Shown here one piece after another: positions 14,683 to 21,670 of a stretch of 23,542 nt of DNA. The position numbers were made by a program, and so were the translations under genes. The notes beneath the pieces were generated by a model that saw only the letters and a program-made list of their open reading frames with translations, was not told the DNA's origin and ran no database searches. This stretch comes from CAZRRV01 sp964406705 (GTDB taxonomy: Bacteria; Bacillota; Clostridia; Oscillospirales; Acutalibacteraceae), in the NCBI GenBank assembly GCA_964406705.1, contig CAYOSS010000021.1, forward strand, positions 1-23,542, given 5' to 3'. The stretch's first letter is position 1, and every line of letters starts with the position of its first letter.

Positions 14683-15348
14683 TCAGCCGAAAACCCGGCT
14701 GTCGTCCTTATGCTTCATAGGCCTCGCGGGGTTGCCCATCGCTATGACGTTGTCGGGGATGTCCCGCTGGACCATAGAGCCCATACCGATTATGCTGTCG
14801 CTGCCGACGTTTGTCTTCTCACGCACCGCGACGTGTACGCCGAGATAAGTCCTGTCGCCGATGCGGCAGTTGCCCATCACCCCGGCGTAGGTCGAGCAAA
14901 CCGAGCTTCTCCCCACCGTGGAATCATGCCCGACGACCGCGAAGGGCTGTATAAAGGCGTTATCGGCGAGAGAGGTATCCGGGCCCACCCCGGCGAACTC
15001 CTGCACCACGACCCCCTCGCCGAGCTTGGCGCTTGCCGCGACGGACGCGCCCGGGTGGACTATCGTCGCGAGCGGGTAGCCCCTCTCCTTGACCTCGCGG
15101 AACAGCTTCTCCCGGTACACCGGCTCCCCGAGAGCTATGACAAACTCGCACCCCTCCGGCGGGAACGCCGCCGTAAACTCGGCGAACTCCCGCACGGGCA
15201 CTCCCCGCACCGCGCGCCCGGGGTCCCCCTCCGGGGTGTCCACCACGAAAAAGACGCTCTCCCAGCGCTGCCGCGCCCGCTGAAGGCTGTTCACCGTCTC
15301 AAGGACTTCCCTGCCGAGGCCCCCGGCCCCGAAAATCGCGAGTACCAC
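14683..15348 (-). CDS. NeuD/PglD-like sugar acyltransferase
   Basis: A 221-residue protein with an N-terminal nucleotide-sugar-binding fold (IFGAGGLGREV, 5-15) and a left-handed beta-helix of hexapeptide repeats from about residue 98 to 205. His141 in VVGHD corresponds to the catalytic base of PglD-type acetyltransferases. I take a GTG start at 15348 with GGAGG ten bases upstream; the longer in-frame ORF upstream (to 15795) is low-complexity and overlaps DNA repeats. It is the first gene of the cluster and the best hint that the product is joined to, or is, a sugar. No NeuA, NeuB or glycosyltransferase is present in the window. Confidence 0.87.
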   Translation of the reverse strand: MVLAIFGAGGLGREVLETVNSLQRARQRWESVFFVVDTPEGDPGRAVRGVPVREFAEFTAAFPPEGCEFVIALGEPVYREKLFREVKERGYPLATIVHPGASVAASAKLGEGVVVQEFAGVGPDTSLADNAFIQPFAVVGHDSTVGRSSVCSTYAGVMGNCRIGDRTYLGVHVAVREKTNVGSDSIIGMGSMVQRDIPDNVIAMGNPARPMKHKDDSRVFG

Positions 15349-16188
15349 CGCGCTCCGACCTCCGTTATTTTGATATACCCGTCCCCGCCCGGCGAGCGGC
15401 GGCGTCCTCGAGAGATCCGCGCCGACCGGCGAACGGCAACGCTCCGCGAGCCCCGCGACGACCGGCGGCCGAGCGGGTAAGACTGCGCCCCCGGCGACGG
15501 CGTCCGCGCTCATTGCGGGCGACTTGTTGGCGGCAATCTCCGGCGGCCAAGCGGTTATGGCGACCCCCGGCGGCGCTCCGTCACTTCCGAGCGGGCGGTC
15601 TGCCGGCGGCAAACCCCCGCTGATTGCCGCTCCCGGCCGCTCTCTCTTCCCCGCTCCTTGCGGGTAGCCCGTTGGCGGAAACCCCGGCGGCCGAGCGGGT
15701 AAAACCGCGCCCCCGGCGGCGGCAATCCCGCTTACTACGGACGGTCTGCCGGCGGCAACCCCGGCGACAACGCGGATAAGGCATTCCGGCGACATATGCC
15801 CACACCGCGAAAACGCCCACGTATCCGGACCCGCGTACAGCTCAAACGGGACGGTGCCTCAGCCCTCGCGCCGCAGCGATACCCCGCCGCTCCGAGTGGG
15901 GCAACCGATCCCCCCGCGCGGCGCCCCGGCGGCACTGTAACGCGCCCGAAGCGTTCCGGCGCTCGGCGACTTGTCAGCACGGCGTTCCGGCGCCCGGATG
16001 ACACATCCTCGCGACATACACACAGCCCGGCAATTAACGCTCCTGGCGTTCCGGCGCCCCGGCGGCTTGTCCGCGGCTGTGCGCGTCCCCCGGAGACAAA
16101 CGGGCGGCGCCCCGCCGCTCCGTTTACGCCGCGCCCCCGCGTCCCGGCGGCGCACACGGCGACGCTCTACCCTGAGGCTCAGTTCTAT
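15349..16188. repeat. 840-base GC-rich leader with degenerate repeats, no supported gene
   Basis: The stretch lies between the cluster promoter and its first gene. A block of 35 bases occurs at about 15462-15496 and 15684-15718 with two differences (core CGGCGGCCGAGCGGGTAA). TGCCGGCGGCAA occurs twice, and GCGTTCCGGCG recurs near 15953, 15982 and 16048, with a variant at 15783. Open frames on both strands are Arg/Pro/Gly/Ala-rich and lack ribosome sites, so I call none of them. It would be an unusually long untranslated leader if the promoter at 16189-16218 is used. Confidence 0.55.
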
Positions 16189-16218
16189 ATTATATATCGG
16201 GGGGGGGGGGCTTGTCAA
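16189..16218 (-). promoter_or_regulatory. Cluster promoter with poly-C spacer
   Basis: Minus strand: -35 TTGACA (16218-16213), -10 TATAAT (16194-16189), spacer 18 bases, of which 12 are an unbroken C run (16210-16199). An A/T-rich stretch directly upstream (AAAATTTTC, AAAAAAAG) resembles an UP element. The trp promoter in the same window has the same spacer length and also a C-rich spacer, which supports the call. Tract slippage would change the spacing of the two hexamers. Confidence 0.75.
16199..16210 (-). repeat. C12 tract in the promoter spacer
   Basis: Twelve G on the plus strand. At this length the promoter spacer is 18 bases; 11 would give the common optimum of 17. Confidence 0.85.
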
Positions 16219-16247
16219 GTCTTTTTTTGATGATGTTTGAAAATTTT
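16211..16247. repeat. 37-base repeat next to poly-G, copy 1
   Basis: Matches 16338-16374 at 35 of 37 positions, same orientation. Both copies are preceded on the plus strand by a G run, carry TTGACA on the minus strand and end in GAAAATTTT. It is cut off by the assembly gap. Confidence 0.85.
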
Positions 16248-16257
16248 NNNNNNNNNN
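16248..16257. other. Assembly gap (10 N)
   Basis: Ten N bases between an A/T-rich repeat and a C run. The true size and content are unknown, and the order of the two flanking contigs is a scaffolding decision. Linkage of the trp operon to the accessory cluster depends on it. Confidence 0.99.
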
Positions 16258-16332
16258 CCCCCCCCCCGCCCCCGCCCGCCGCCCCCCCACACACACTATC
16301 ACTCTTTTTTTTGTCGTGGGGGGGGGGGGGGG
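16258..16332. repeat. Low-complexity C/G runs beside the gap
   Basis: Ten C, then C runs broken by single G, a short ACACAC stretch, eight T, and finally 15 G (16318-16332). Base quality is doubtful at such a contig end. No -10 element can be placed after the TTGACA at 16340-16345. Confidence 0.7.
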
Positions 16333-16337
16333 CGCCC

Positions 16338-16374
16338 CTTGTCAAGTCTTTTTTTGAAGATTTTTGAAAATTTT
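16338..16374. repeat. 37-base repeat next to poly-G, copy 2
   Basis: Second copy of 16211-16247 with two differences. It contains TTGACA on the minus strand and the same A/T-rich upstream part, but the sequence after its C15 run has no recognisable -10. It may be a second, degraded promoter or a repeat-induced mis-join. From 16375 to 16626 I see only a 10-base inverted repeat (16528-16537 / 16567-16576), a CCCGGAC/GTCCGGG stem at 16602-16617 and no gene. Confidence 0.75.
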
Positions 16375-16623
16375 CCGGGGTACAGGAACCCGAGTGCACC
16401 CGTAAGCCGATCCAGCTGATACGAAGTCGGTTTTCGCGGAGTCCGGGGATCCGGGGTCTGAGCGGTTTTGAATGGCTCGCGGCTTTTCGGAATCCGCGTT
16501 GCCCGGCGGGTCGCGAGCGGGGTGGCGTCCTCCGTTTGCACACCGCCTTGACCGGCTCGCAGTGGAAAACGGAGGATCGCTTAGCCGAGAGAGCGCGCCT
16601 CCCCGGACCCGTCCGGGCATAGG

Positions 16624-16653
16624 AAAAGCCGAGGCTTTTGGGAAGCCCCGGCT
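16624..16653 (-). terminator. Possible second trp operon terminator
   Basis: The minus-strand stem AGCC-GGGGCTT pairs with AAGCC-TC-GGCT with an internal mismatch, followed by TTTCC. It lies about 55 bases beyond the trpA stop codon. The T tail is short, so it is moderate evidence only. Confidence 0.45.
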
Positions 16654-16683
16654 ACTAGTATCTTGCTATATGAAAATCAAGTC

Positions 16684-16701
16684 AGCCCCGCTTCGGGGGC
16701 T
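16684..16701 (-). terminator. Hairpin just after trpA
   Basis: AGCCCC and GGGGCT pair around the loop GCTTCG five bases after the trpA stop codon. On the minus strand it is followed by GACTTGATTTTC. The stem is strong but the T tract is interrupted. Together with 16624-16653 it probably ends the operon. Confidence 0.55.
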
Positions 16702-16706
16702 CCTCC

Positions 16707-17483
16707 CTACAACCCCTTCATCGCTTCTGTCATAGACCTGACATACTCTCCGATATGCTCCGGCGCGACGGCGCCGTACCGCTCCAGCAGCTTCACTATG
16801 GCGGAGCCCACAATCACCCCGTCCGCGAGGGACGCCATCCGTCTCGCCTGCTCCGGTGTGGAGATCCCGAAGCCTATCGCGCAGGGGACGTCGGTGTTCT
16901 CGCGGATGGTGGCGATCATAGGCGCTAAGTCGGTGGTGATCTCCCCGCGCACGCCCGTGACGCCGAGGCTCGATACGACGTAGATGTACCCCGCCGCGTC
17001 CCTCGCGATCATAGCGGCGCGGTCGGCGGAGGTGGGGGCTATCAGGGAGATCAAATCCACCCCGTACTCCCGGCAGGCGGGGGCGAACTCCTCCTTTTCC
17101 TCGTAGGGCACGTCGGGGAGGATAAGCCCTTCCACGCCCACGTCCCGGCAACGCGAAAGAAAACGCTCCGTGCCGTATGAGAACACCACGTTGGCATATG
17201 TCATATAGGTGAGCGGCACGGAAACCTCCCGACGCAGCTTTTCGGTAAAGGCGAATATCTTATCCGTGGTGACCCCGCCGGCGAGGGCCCTCGCGCTCGC
17301 GCTCTGTATGACGGGCCCCTCCGCCGTGGGGTCGGAGAAGGGTATACCCAGCTCCACTAAGGCGGCGCCGTTCGCGACGGCGGCCTTGACCGCCTCTTCC
17401 GTGGTGGCGAGATCCGGGTCCCCGCAGGTGATAAACGGGATGAACGCCTTGCCCCGCCCGAACGCTTCAGATATGCTACTCAC
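16707..17483 (-). CDS. trpA: Tryptophan synthase alpha chain
   Basis: A 258-residue TIM-barrel protein that splits indole-glycerol phosphate to indole and glyceraldehyde 3-phosphate and channels indole to TrpB. Seen: catalytic Glu44 in VELGIPFSDP, GPVIQSASARAL, LPDVPYEE with the catalytic aspartate, and the phosphate-binding GFGIS near the C-terminus. Normal length. The GTG start at 17483 overlaps trpB by eight bases. Last gene of the operon. Confidence 0.97.
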   Translation of the reverse strand: MSSISEAFGRGKAFIPFITCGDPDLATTEEAVKAAVANGAALVELGIPFSDPTAEGPVIQSASARALAGGVTTDKIFAFTEKLRREVSVPLTYMTYANVVFSYGTERFLSRCRDVGVEGLILPDVPYEEKEEFAPACREYGVDLISLIAPTSADRAAMIARDAAGYIYVVSSLGVTGVRGEITTDLAPMIATIRENTDVPCAIGFGISTPEQARRMASLADGVIVGSAIVKLLERYGAVAPEHIGEYVRSMTEAMKGL

Positions 17484-18666
17484 TGATATTCTCCCCTCTG
17501 TAACGGGCGACCGAGGCGCAGTCCTTGTCCCCGCGCCCCGAGAGCGTCACCACGAGTATCTTGTCCCGCGGCAGGGCGGGAGCCAGCTTCATCGCGTGGG
17601 CGACGGCGTGCGCGGACTCGATGGCGGGGATTATCCCCTCGGTGCGAGAGAGGTACTCGAACGCCTCCACCGCCTCGTTGTCCGTCACGGCGACATACTC
17701 CGCCCGCCCGGTGTCGTGGAGGTAGGCGTGCTCCGGGCCCACCCCGGGGTAATCCAGCCCCGCCGATATTGAGTAGACCGGGGCGATTTGCCCGTACTCG
17801 TCCTGGCAGAAGTAGGACTTCATCCCGTGGAAGATCCCCTCGCGCCCGGTGTTGACGGTCGCGGCGGTCTCGGCGGTGTCAATGCCCCTGCCCGCCGCCT
17901 CGCAGCCGATCAGCCGGACCTGCTTATCCTCCAAAAAATGGTAAAAGCTCCCTATGGCGTTGGAGCCCCCGCCCACGCAGGCGAGAACCGCGTCGGGCAG
18001 CCGCCCCTCCTTCTCCAGCATTTGCTGCTTGATCTCTTCGGAGATCACCGCCTGGAAGTCCCGCACTATGGTGGGGAACGGGTGGGGGCCCATAACCGAG
18101 CCCAGGCAGTAATGCGTATCCGAAATGCGGCGCGTCCACTCGCGCATCGCTTCGGACACGGCGTCCTTAAGCGTCGCCGTGCCGGTGGTGACCGGGACCA
18201 CCGTCGCCCCGAGGAGCCGCATCCTGTAGACGTTGAGCGCCTGCCTCCGGGTGTCCTCCTCCCCCATAAAGATGACGCATTCCATACCGAAAAGGGCCGC
18301 CGCCGTGGCGGTCGCGACCCCGTGCTGGCCCGCTCCCGTCTCCGCTATCAGGCGGGTCTTGCCCATTCTTTTGGCTAAGAGCGCCTGCCCCAAGACGTTG
18401 TTGATCTTGTGCGCGCCCGTGTGGTTGAGGTCCTCTCGCTTGAGGTAAACTTTCGCCCCGCCGAGGTCCTTCGTCATCTTGGCCGCGTAGTACAGCCGGG
18501 ACGGGCGCCCCGCGTACTCGCGCAGCAGCTCGGACAGCTCCCGGCGGAAATCGGGGTCGTCCCTGTAATTGTTGTAAGCGGTCTCCAGCTCAATCACGGC
18601 GTTCATAAGGGTTTCCGGGATGTACTGCCCGCCGTGTATGCCGAACCGCCCTTTTGTGTTGCTCAT
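17476..18666 (-). CDS. trpB: Tryptophan synthase beta chain
   Basis: A 396-residue PLP enzyme that joins indole and serine to make tryptophan. Lys87 in KREDLNHTGAHKINN binds PLP; GGGSNAIG forms the phosphate cup. Length and motifs are those of the main TrpB1 type, the partner of TrpA. The ATG at 18666 overlaps the trpF stop in ATGA. Ends with TAG inside the start region of trpA. Confidence 0.98.
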   Translation of the reverse strand: MSNTKGRFGIHGGQYIPETLMNAVIELETAYNNYRDDPDFRRELSELLREYAGRPSRLYYAAKMTKDLGGAKVYLKREDLNHTGAHKINNVLGQALLAKRMGKTRLIAETGAGQHGVATATAAALFGMECVIFMGEEDTRRQALNVYRMRLLGATVVPVTTGTATLKDAVSEAMREWTRRISDTHYCLGSVMGPHPFPTIVRDFQAVISEEIKQQMLEKEGRLPDAVLACVGGGSNAIGSFYHFLEDKQVRLIGCEAAGRGIDTAETAATVNTGREGIFHGMKSYFCQDEYGQIAPVYSISAGLDYPGVGPEHAYLHDTGRAEYVAVTDNEAVEAFEYLSRTEGIIPAIESAHAVAHAMKLAPALPRDKILVVTLSGRGDKDCASVARYRGENISE

Positions 18667-19286
18667 CTGTCTGTTTCCTCCCCGCGTACCGCCCGGACGA
18701 AGGCGGCAGCCTTCCCCGGGTCCTTTACTCCGTCCGTCTCGACGCCGCTGCTGACGTCCACCGCGTAGGGGTTAAGACGCGCCACGGCTCCCGCCACGTT
18801 TTGCGGGTCCAGCCCCCCCGCCAAGAAATACGGGCGGGTAACGCCGCTTAACAGGTTTTCGTCGAAGGGTTTGCCCCCGCCCGTCCCGCCGTCGAGCAGG
18901 ATACAATCGGCCGGGCTGCGGTTCGCCGCCGCCACCGTCCCGCCCGGGTCGCGCCCCCCGCCCAATATGAATGCCTTTATAACGGGCTTCCCCGTCCGCG
19001 CTCTAAGCTCCGCGACATACTCCTCGCTCTCGCCGCCGTGCAGCTGCGCCGCGTCTATAACGCCGCTTCCGAGCAGCTCCTCCACCGCCGCCAAGGATTC
19101 GTCTATAAACACCCCCACGGCGGTAATGCCTGGGTCGAGAAGCTTTTTCAACCGCGCCGCCACCTCGCGCGTCACAGCCCTGCGCCGCCCGGGGACCAAT
19201 ACGAAGCCGATATACTCCGGGCGCAGGCGGTTCACGAGAGCGATGTCCTCCTCGCGGCGCAGGCCGCAAATCTTGATCTTAGTCAT
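18663..19286 (-). CDS. trpF: Phosphoribosylanthranilate isomerase
   Basis: A 207-residue single-domain TIM barrel. KICGLR carries the general base Cys7, DAAQLHG is conserved, ILLDGGTGGGKPF carries the catalytic Asp, and LAGGLDPQNV the phosphate site. It carries out the Amadori rearrangement after TrpD. It is not fused to TrpC, in contrast to enterobacteria. Overlaps trpC by eight bases. Confidence 0.97.
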   Translation of the reverse strand: MTKIKICGLRREEDIALVNRLRPEYIGFVLVPGRRRAVTREVAARLKKLLDPGITAVGVFIDESLAAVEELLGSGVIDAAQLHGGESEEYVAELRARTGKPVIKAFILGGGRDPGGTVAAANRSPADCILLDGGTGGGKPFDENLLSGVTRPYFLAGGLDPQNVAGAVARLNPYAVDVSSGVETDGVKDPGKAAAFVRAVRGEETDR

Positions 19287-20067
19287 CGGGCTCGCCCCGC
19301 AGCTCCCGCAGCTTGGCGGTCTTGTCGCTCGCGCGCATCATAGCCTCCCCGACCAAGGCGGCGTCCGCGCCGATTTCCCGCAGGACGGCGGTGTCGGCGG
19401 GGGAGTTGATCCCGCTTTCCGCCACAAAGAGCACGCCCGGCGGCACCAGACGGCGCAATTTCTCGGCGTGGGAGACATCTACGGAGAAGTCCCGCAGGTC
19501 GCGGTTGTTGACGCCCACAATTTTAGCCCCGCAGCGCAGAGCGGCTTCTATCTCACGCTCGTCTCTCGCTTCCACAAGGGCGTCAAGCCCCAACGCCTCG
19601 CATACCGAGAGATACTCCCGGAGCGCCGGCTCGTCGAGCAGGGCGCATATGAGCAGCACCGCCGCCGCGCCGGCGTTCTTGGCCTCGTAAATCATATACG
19701 GGTCGACGGTGAAGTCCTTGCGGAGCACCGGGATTTTGACTCTGCCCGCGACGGCGCGTAAGTGCTCCATATCCCCCGAAAAGCGCGTGGGCTCGGTGAG
19801 CACCGACACCGCGTCCGCTCCCGCCGCCTCGTACTGCCCGGCGATCTGCAAGTACGGGTAATCCGGGGAAATGACCCCCTTGCTGGGCGACGCCTTCTTG
19901 CACTCGCAGATGAACGACAGCCCCGGTTTTGCGAGAGCCTTTCCGAAGGGGAAATCCCCCCTTTCCCGCGAGAGGGCCTCGGCCCTTACCCCGGCGAGCG
20001 GGCGAAGCTTCTCCGCCGCTTCTACGCGGGCCCTCGCAGCCGCGCCTAACTCATCTAAGACGCTCAA
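19279..20067 (-). CDS. trpC: Indole-3-glycerol phosphate synthase
   Basis: A 262-residue TIM barrel closing the indole ring. Lysines in ECKKASPSKG (55-64) and VLRKDF, the VGVNNRDL segment and VAESGI are all present. The start is TTG at 20067; TTGA overlaps the trpD stop by four bases and GGAG lies about eight bases before it. No ATG is better placed. Confidence 0.96.
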   Translation of the reverse strand: MSVLDELGAAARARVEAAEKLRPLAGVRAEALSRERGDFPFGKALAKPGLSFICECKKASPSKGVISPDYPYLQIAGQYEAAGADAVSVLTEPTRFSGDMEHLRAVAGRVKIPVLRKDFTVDPYMIYEAKNAGAAAVLLICALLDEPALREYLSVCEALGLDALVEARDEREIEAALRCGAKIVGVNNRDLRDFSVDVSHAEKLRRLVPPGVLFVAESGINSPADTAVLREIGADAALVGEAMMRASDKTAKLRELRGEPDD

Positions 20068-21095
20068 GCCTTATCTCCGCCCCGGTTGCTGAGTTTCACG
20101 AACTTATCCAGAGTTTCCGTCGCGGCGCCGGAGTCGATTATCCTCCCGGCGAGATCCACGCCGGCCGCCAGCGTTTCGGCTTTGTCCGCGATGTAGAGGG
20201 CCGCTCCGGCGTTTAGCAGCACCGTGTCGCGGCGAGGGCCCTTCTCGCCCGCGAGAACCGCCCTTGTGATGGCGGCGTTCTCGGCCGGGGTGCCGCCCCG
20301 AAGGTCCTCCTTGCGGCAGCGGGAAAGGCCGAAGTCCTCGGGCTTAACGATGTAGGTCTTGAACCAGCCGTCGCGGAACTCGCAGACGGCGGTCTCGCCG
20401 GAAAGCGAAATCTCGTCCAACTTGTCCCTGCCGTAGACCACCATTCCGCGACGCACCCCCAGCCCCGTAAGCACGTTCGCGAGGGGGACCACAAGGTACT
20501 CGTCGTAGACGCCGAGCAGCTGCATAGCGGGGCGGGCGGGGTTGGTGAGGGGTCCTAAGATATTGAACACCGTGCGGAAGCCCAGTTCCTTGCGGATTGC
20601 CCCGACATACTTCATAGAAGAGTGGTACTTCTGCGCGAAGAAGAAGCATATCCCGACCTCGTCCAACAGCGAGCGGCAGAGGTCCGGGTCCTGATTTATG
20701 TTGACCCCCAAGGCCTCCAGGCAGTCCGCCGTGCCGCAGTTGGAGGAGGCGGCGCGGTTGCCGTGCTTCGCGACCGGCACCCCTCCAGCCGCCGCGACCA
20801 AAGCCGCCGTGGTGGAGATGTTGAAGCTCTTCGCCCCGTCCCCCCCGGTGCCCACGATCTCGAGGACGTCGCGGCCCGTCTCGACGGGGGTCGCGTGCTC
20901 CCGCATAGCGGCGGCACACCCCGCTATCTCGTCCGAGGTCTCGGCACGGGCGCTCTTGGTGGACAGCGCCGCCAGAAACGCCGCGTTCTGGGTGGGGGAG
21001 GTCTCGCCGCTCATAATCTCGTTCATCACGGCGTAGGCCTCGTCGTAGGATAGATCCAGCTTGTTCACGATTTTCTCGGTGGCCTGCTTAATCAT
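20064..21095 (-). CDS. trpD: Anthranilate phosphoribosyltransferase
   Basis: A 343-residue enzyme that transfers phosphoribose from PRPP to anthranilate. GTGGD (82-86), the following SFNISTT, and HGNRAASSNCG are the PRPP and anthranilate sites. I start at the ATG at 21095, which overlaps the trpG stop in ATGA; the long open frame upstream is a shadow over trpG. Not fused to TrpG. Confidence 0.97.
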   Translation of the reverse strand: MIKQATEKIVNKLDLSYDEAYAVMNEIMSGETSPTQNAAFLAALSTKSARAETSDEIAGCAAAMREHATPVETGRDVLEIVGTGGDGAKSFNISTTAALVAAAGGVPVAKHGNRAASSNCGTADCLEALGVNINQDPDLCRSLLDEVGICFFFAQKYHSSMKYVGAIRKELGFRTVFNILGPLTNPARPAMQLLGVYDEYLVVPLANVLTGLGVRRGMVVYGRDKLDEISLSGETAVCEFRDGWFKTYIVKPEDFGLSRCRKEDLRGGTPAENAAITRAVLAGEKGPRRDTVLLNAGAALYIADKAETLAAGVDLAGRIIDSGAATETLDKFVKLSNRGGDKA

Positions 21096-21670
21096 AGTTC
21101 GTCGTCCGCCTTTCCTAAGAAGTTCCTCATTATCCGCTCCCCGTCCGGGGTCAAAATCGACTCCGGGTGGAACTGCACCCCGTACACCGGGTAGCTCTTG
21201 TGCCGCACCGCCATAACCTCGCCGTCCTCCGTCCGCGCGGTAACGACTAATGAGGGCGGGAGTGTCTCTTCCTCCGCCGCGAGAGAGTGATACCTGCCCA
21301 CAAGGGCGGTCTCGGGACAGCCCTCGAATATCGGGCAGGAGAGGTCGAGCCGCGCCGGCGACTGTTTGCCGTGCATAAGGGTCTTGGCGTAGGTCACCCG
21401 GCCCCCGTACGCCTCGCATATCGCCTGGTGCCCCAGGCAGACGCCGAGCACCGGGATCTTATCGCCGAGCAGCGCCGCCGCCTCGGACACACCCGCATCC
21501 GCCGGGCGGCCCGGTCCGGGGGAAATCACGATCCTGCGGGGAGCGAGCCGCAAGATATCCTCCGCGCCGACGGCGTCGTTGCGGACCACCCGCACATCGG
21601 GATCTATCCCGCCGATCAGCTGGTAGAGGTTGTAGGAAAAGCTGTCGTAATTGTCGATCAGAAGGATCAT
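21092..21670 (-). CDS. trpG: Anthranilate synthase glutaminase subunit
   Basis: A 192-residue class I glutamine amidotransferase. NYDSFSYNL at the N-terminus, nucleophile Cys78 in GVCLGHQ, and His168 and Glu170 in FHPES form the triad. It supplies ammonia to TrpE. The start at 21670 overlaps the trpE stop in ATGA; in-frame codons farther up lie inside trpE. Such subunits may also serve p-aminobenzoate synthase (PabA), but the operon context favours TrpG. Confidence 0.95.
   Translation of the reverse strand: MILLIDNYDSFSYNLYQLIGGIDPDVRVVRNDAVGAEDILRLAPRRIVISPGPGRPADAGVSEAAALLGDKIPVLGVCLGHQAICEAYGGRVTYAKTLMHGKQSPARLDLSCPIFEGCPETALVGRYHSLAAEEETLPPSLVVTARTEDGEVMAVRHKSYPVYGVQFHPESILTPDGERIMRNFLGKADDEL

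Noticed and set aside
15735..16230. Open reading frames on both strands in the leader region
   Set aside because: Arg/Pro/Gly-rich translations, no ribosome sites, overlap on opposite strands and DNA repeats; typical of high-GC non-coding sequence.
16318..16345. Second complete promoter from the other 37-base copy
   Set aside because: TTGACA is present, but no -10 hexamer lies at a usable distance after the C15 run, and the sequence borders the assembly gap.
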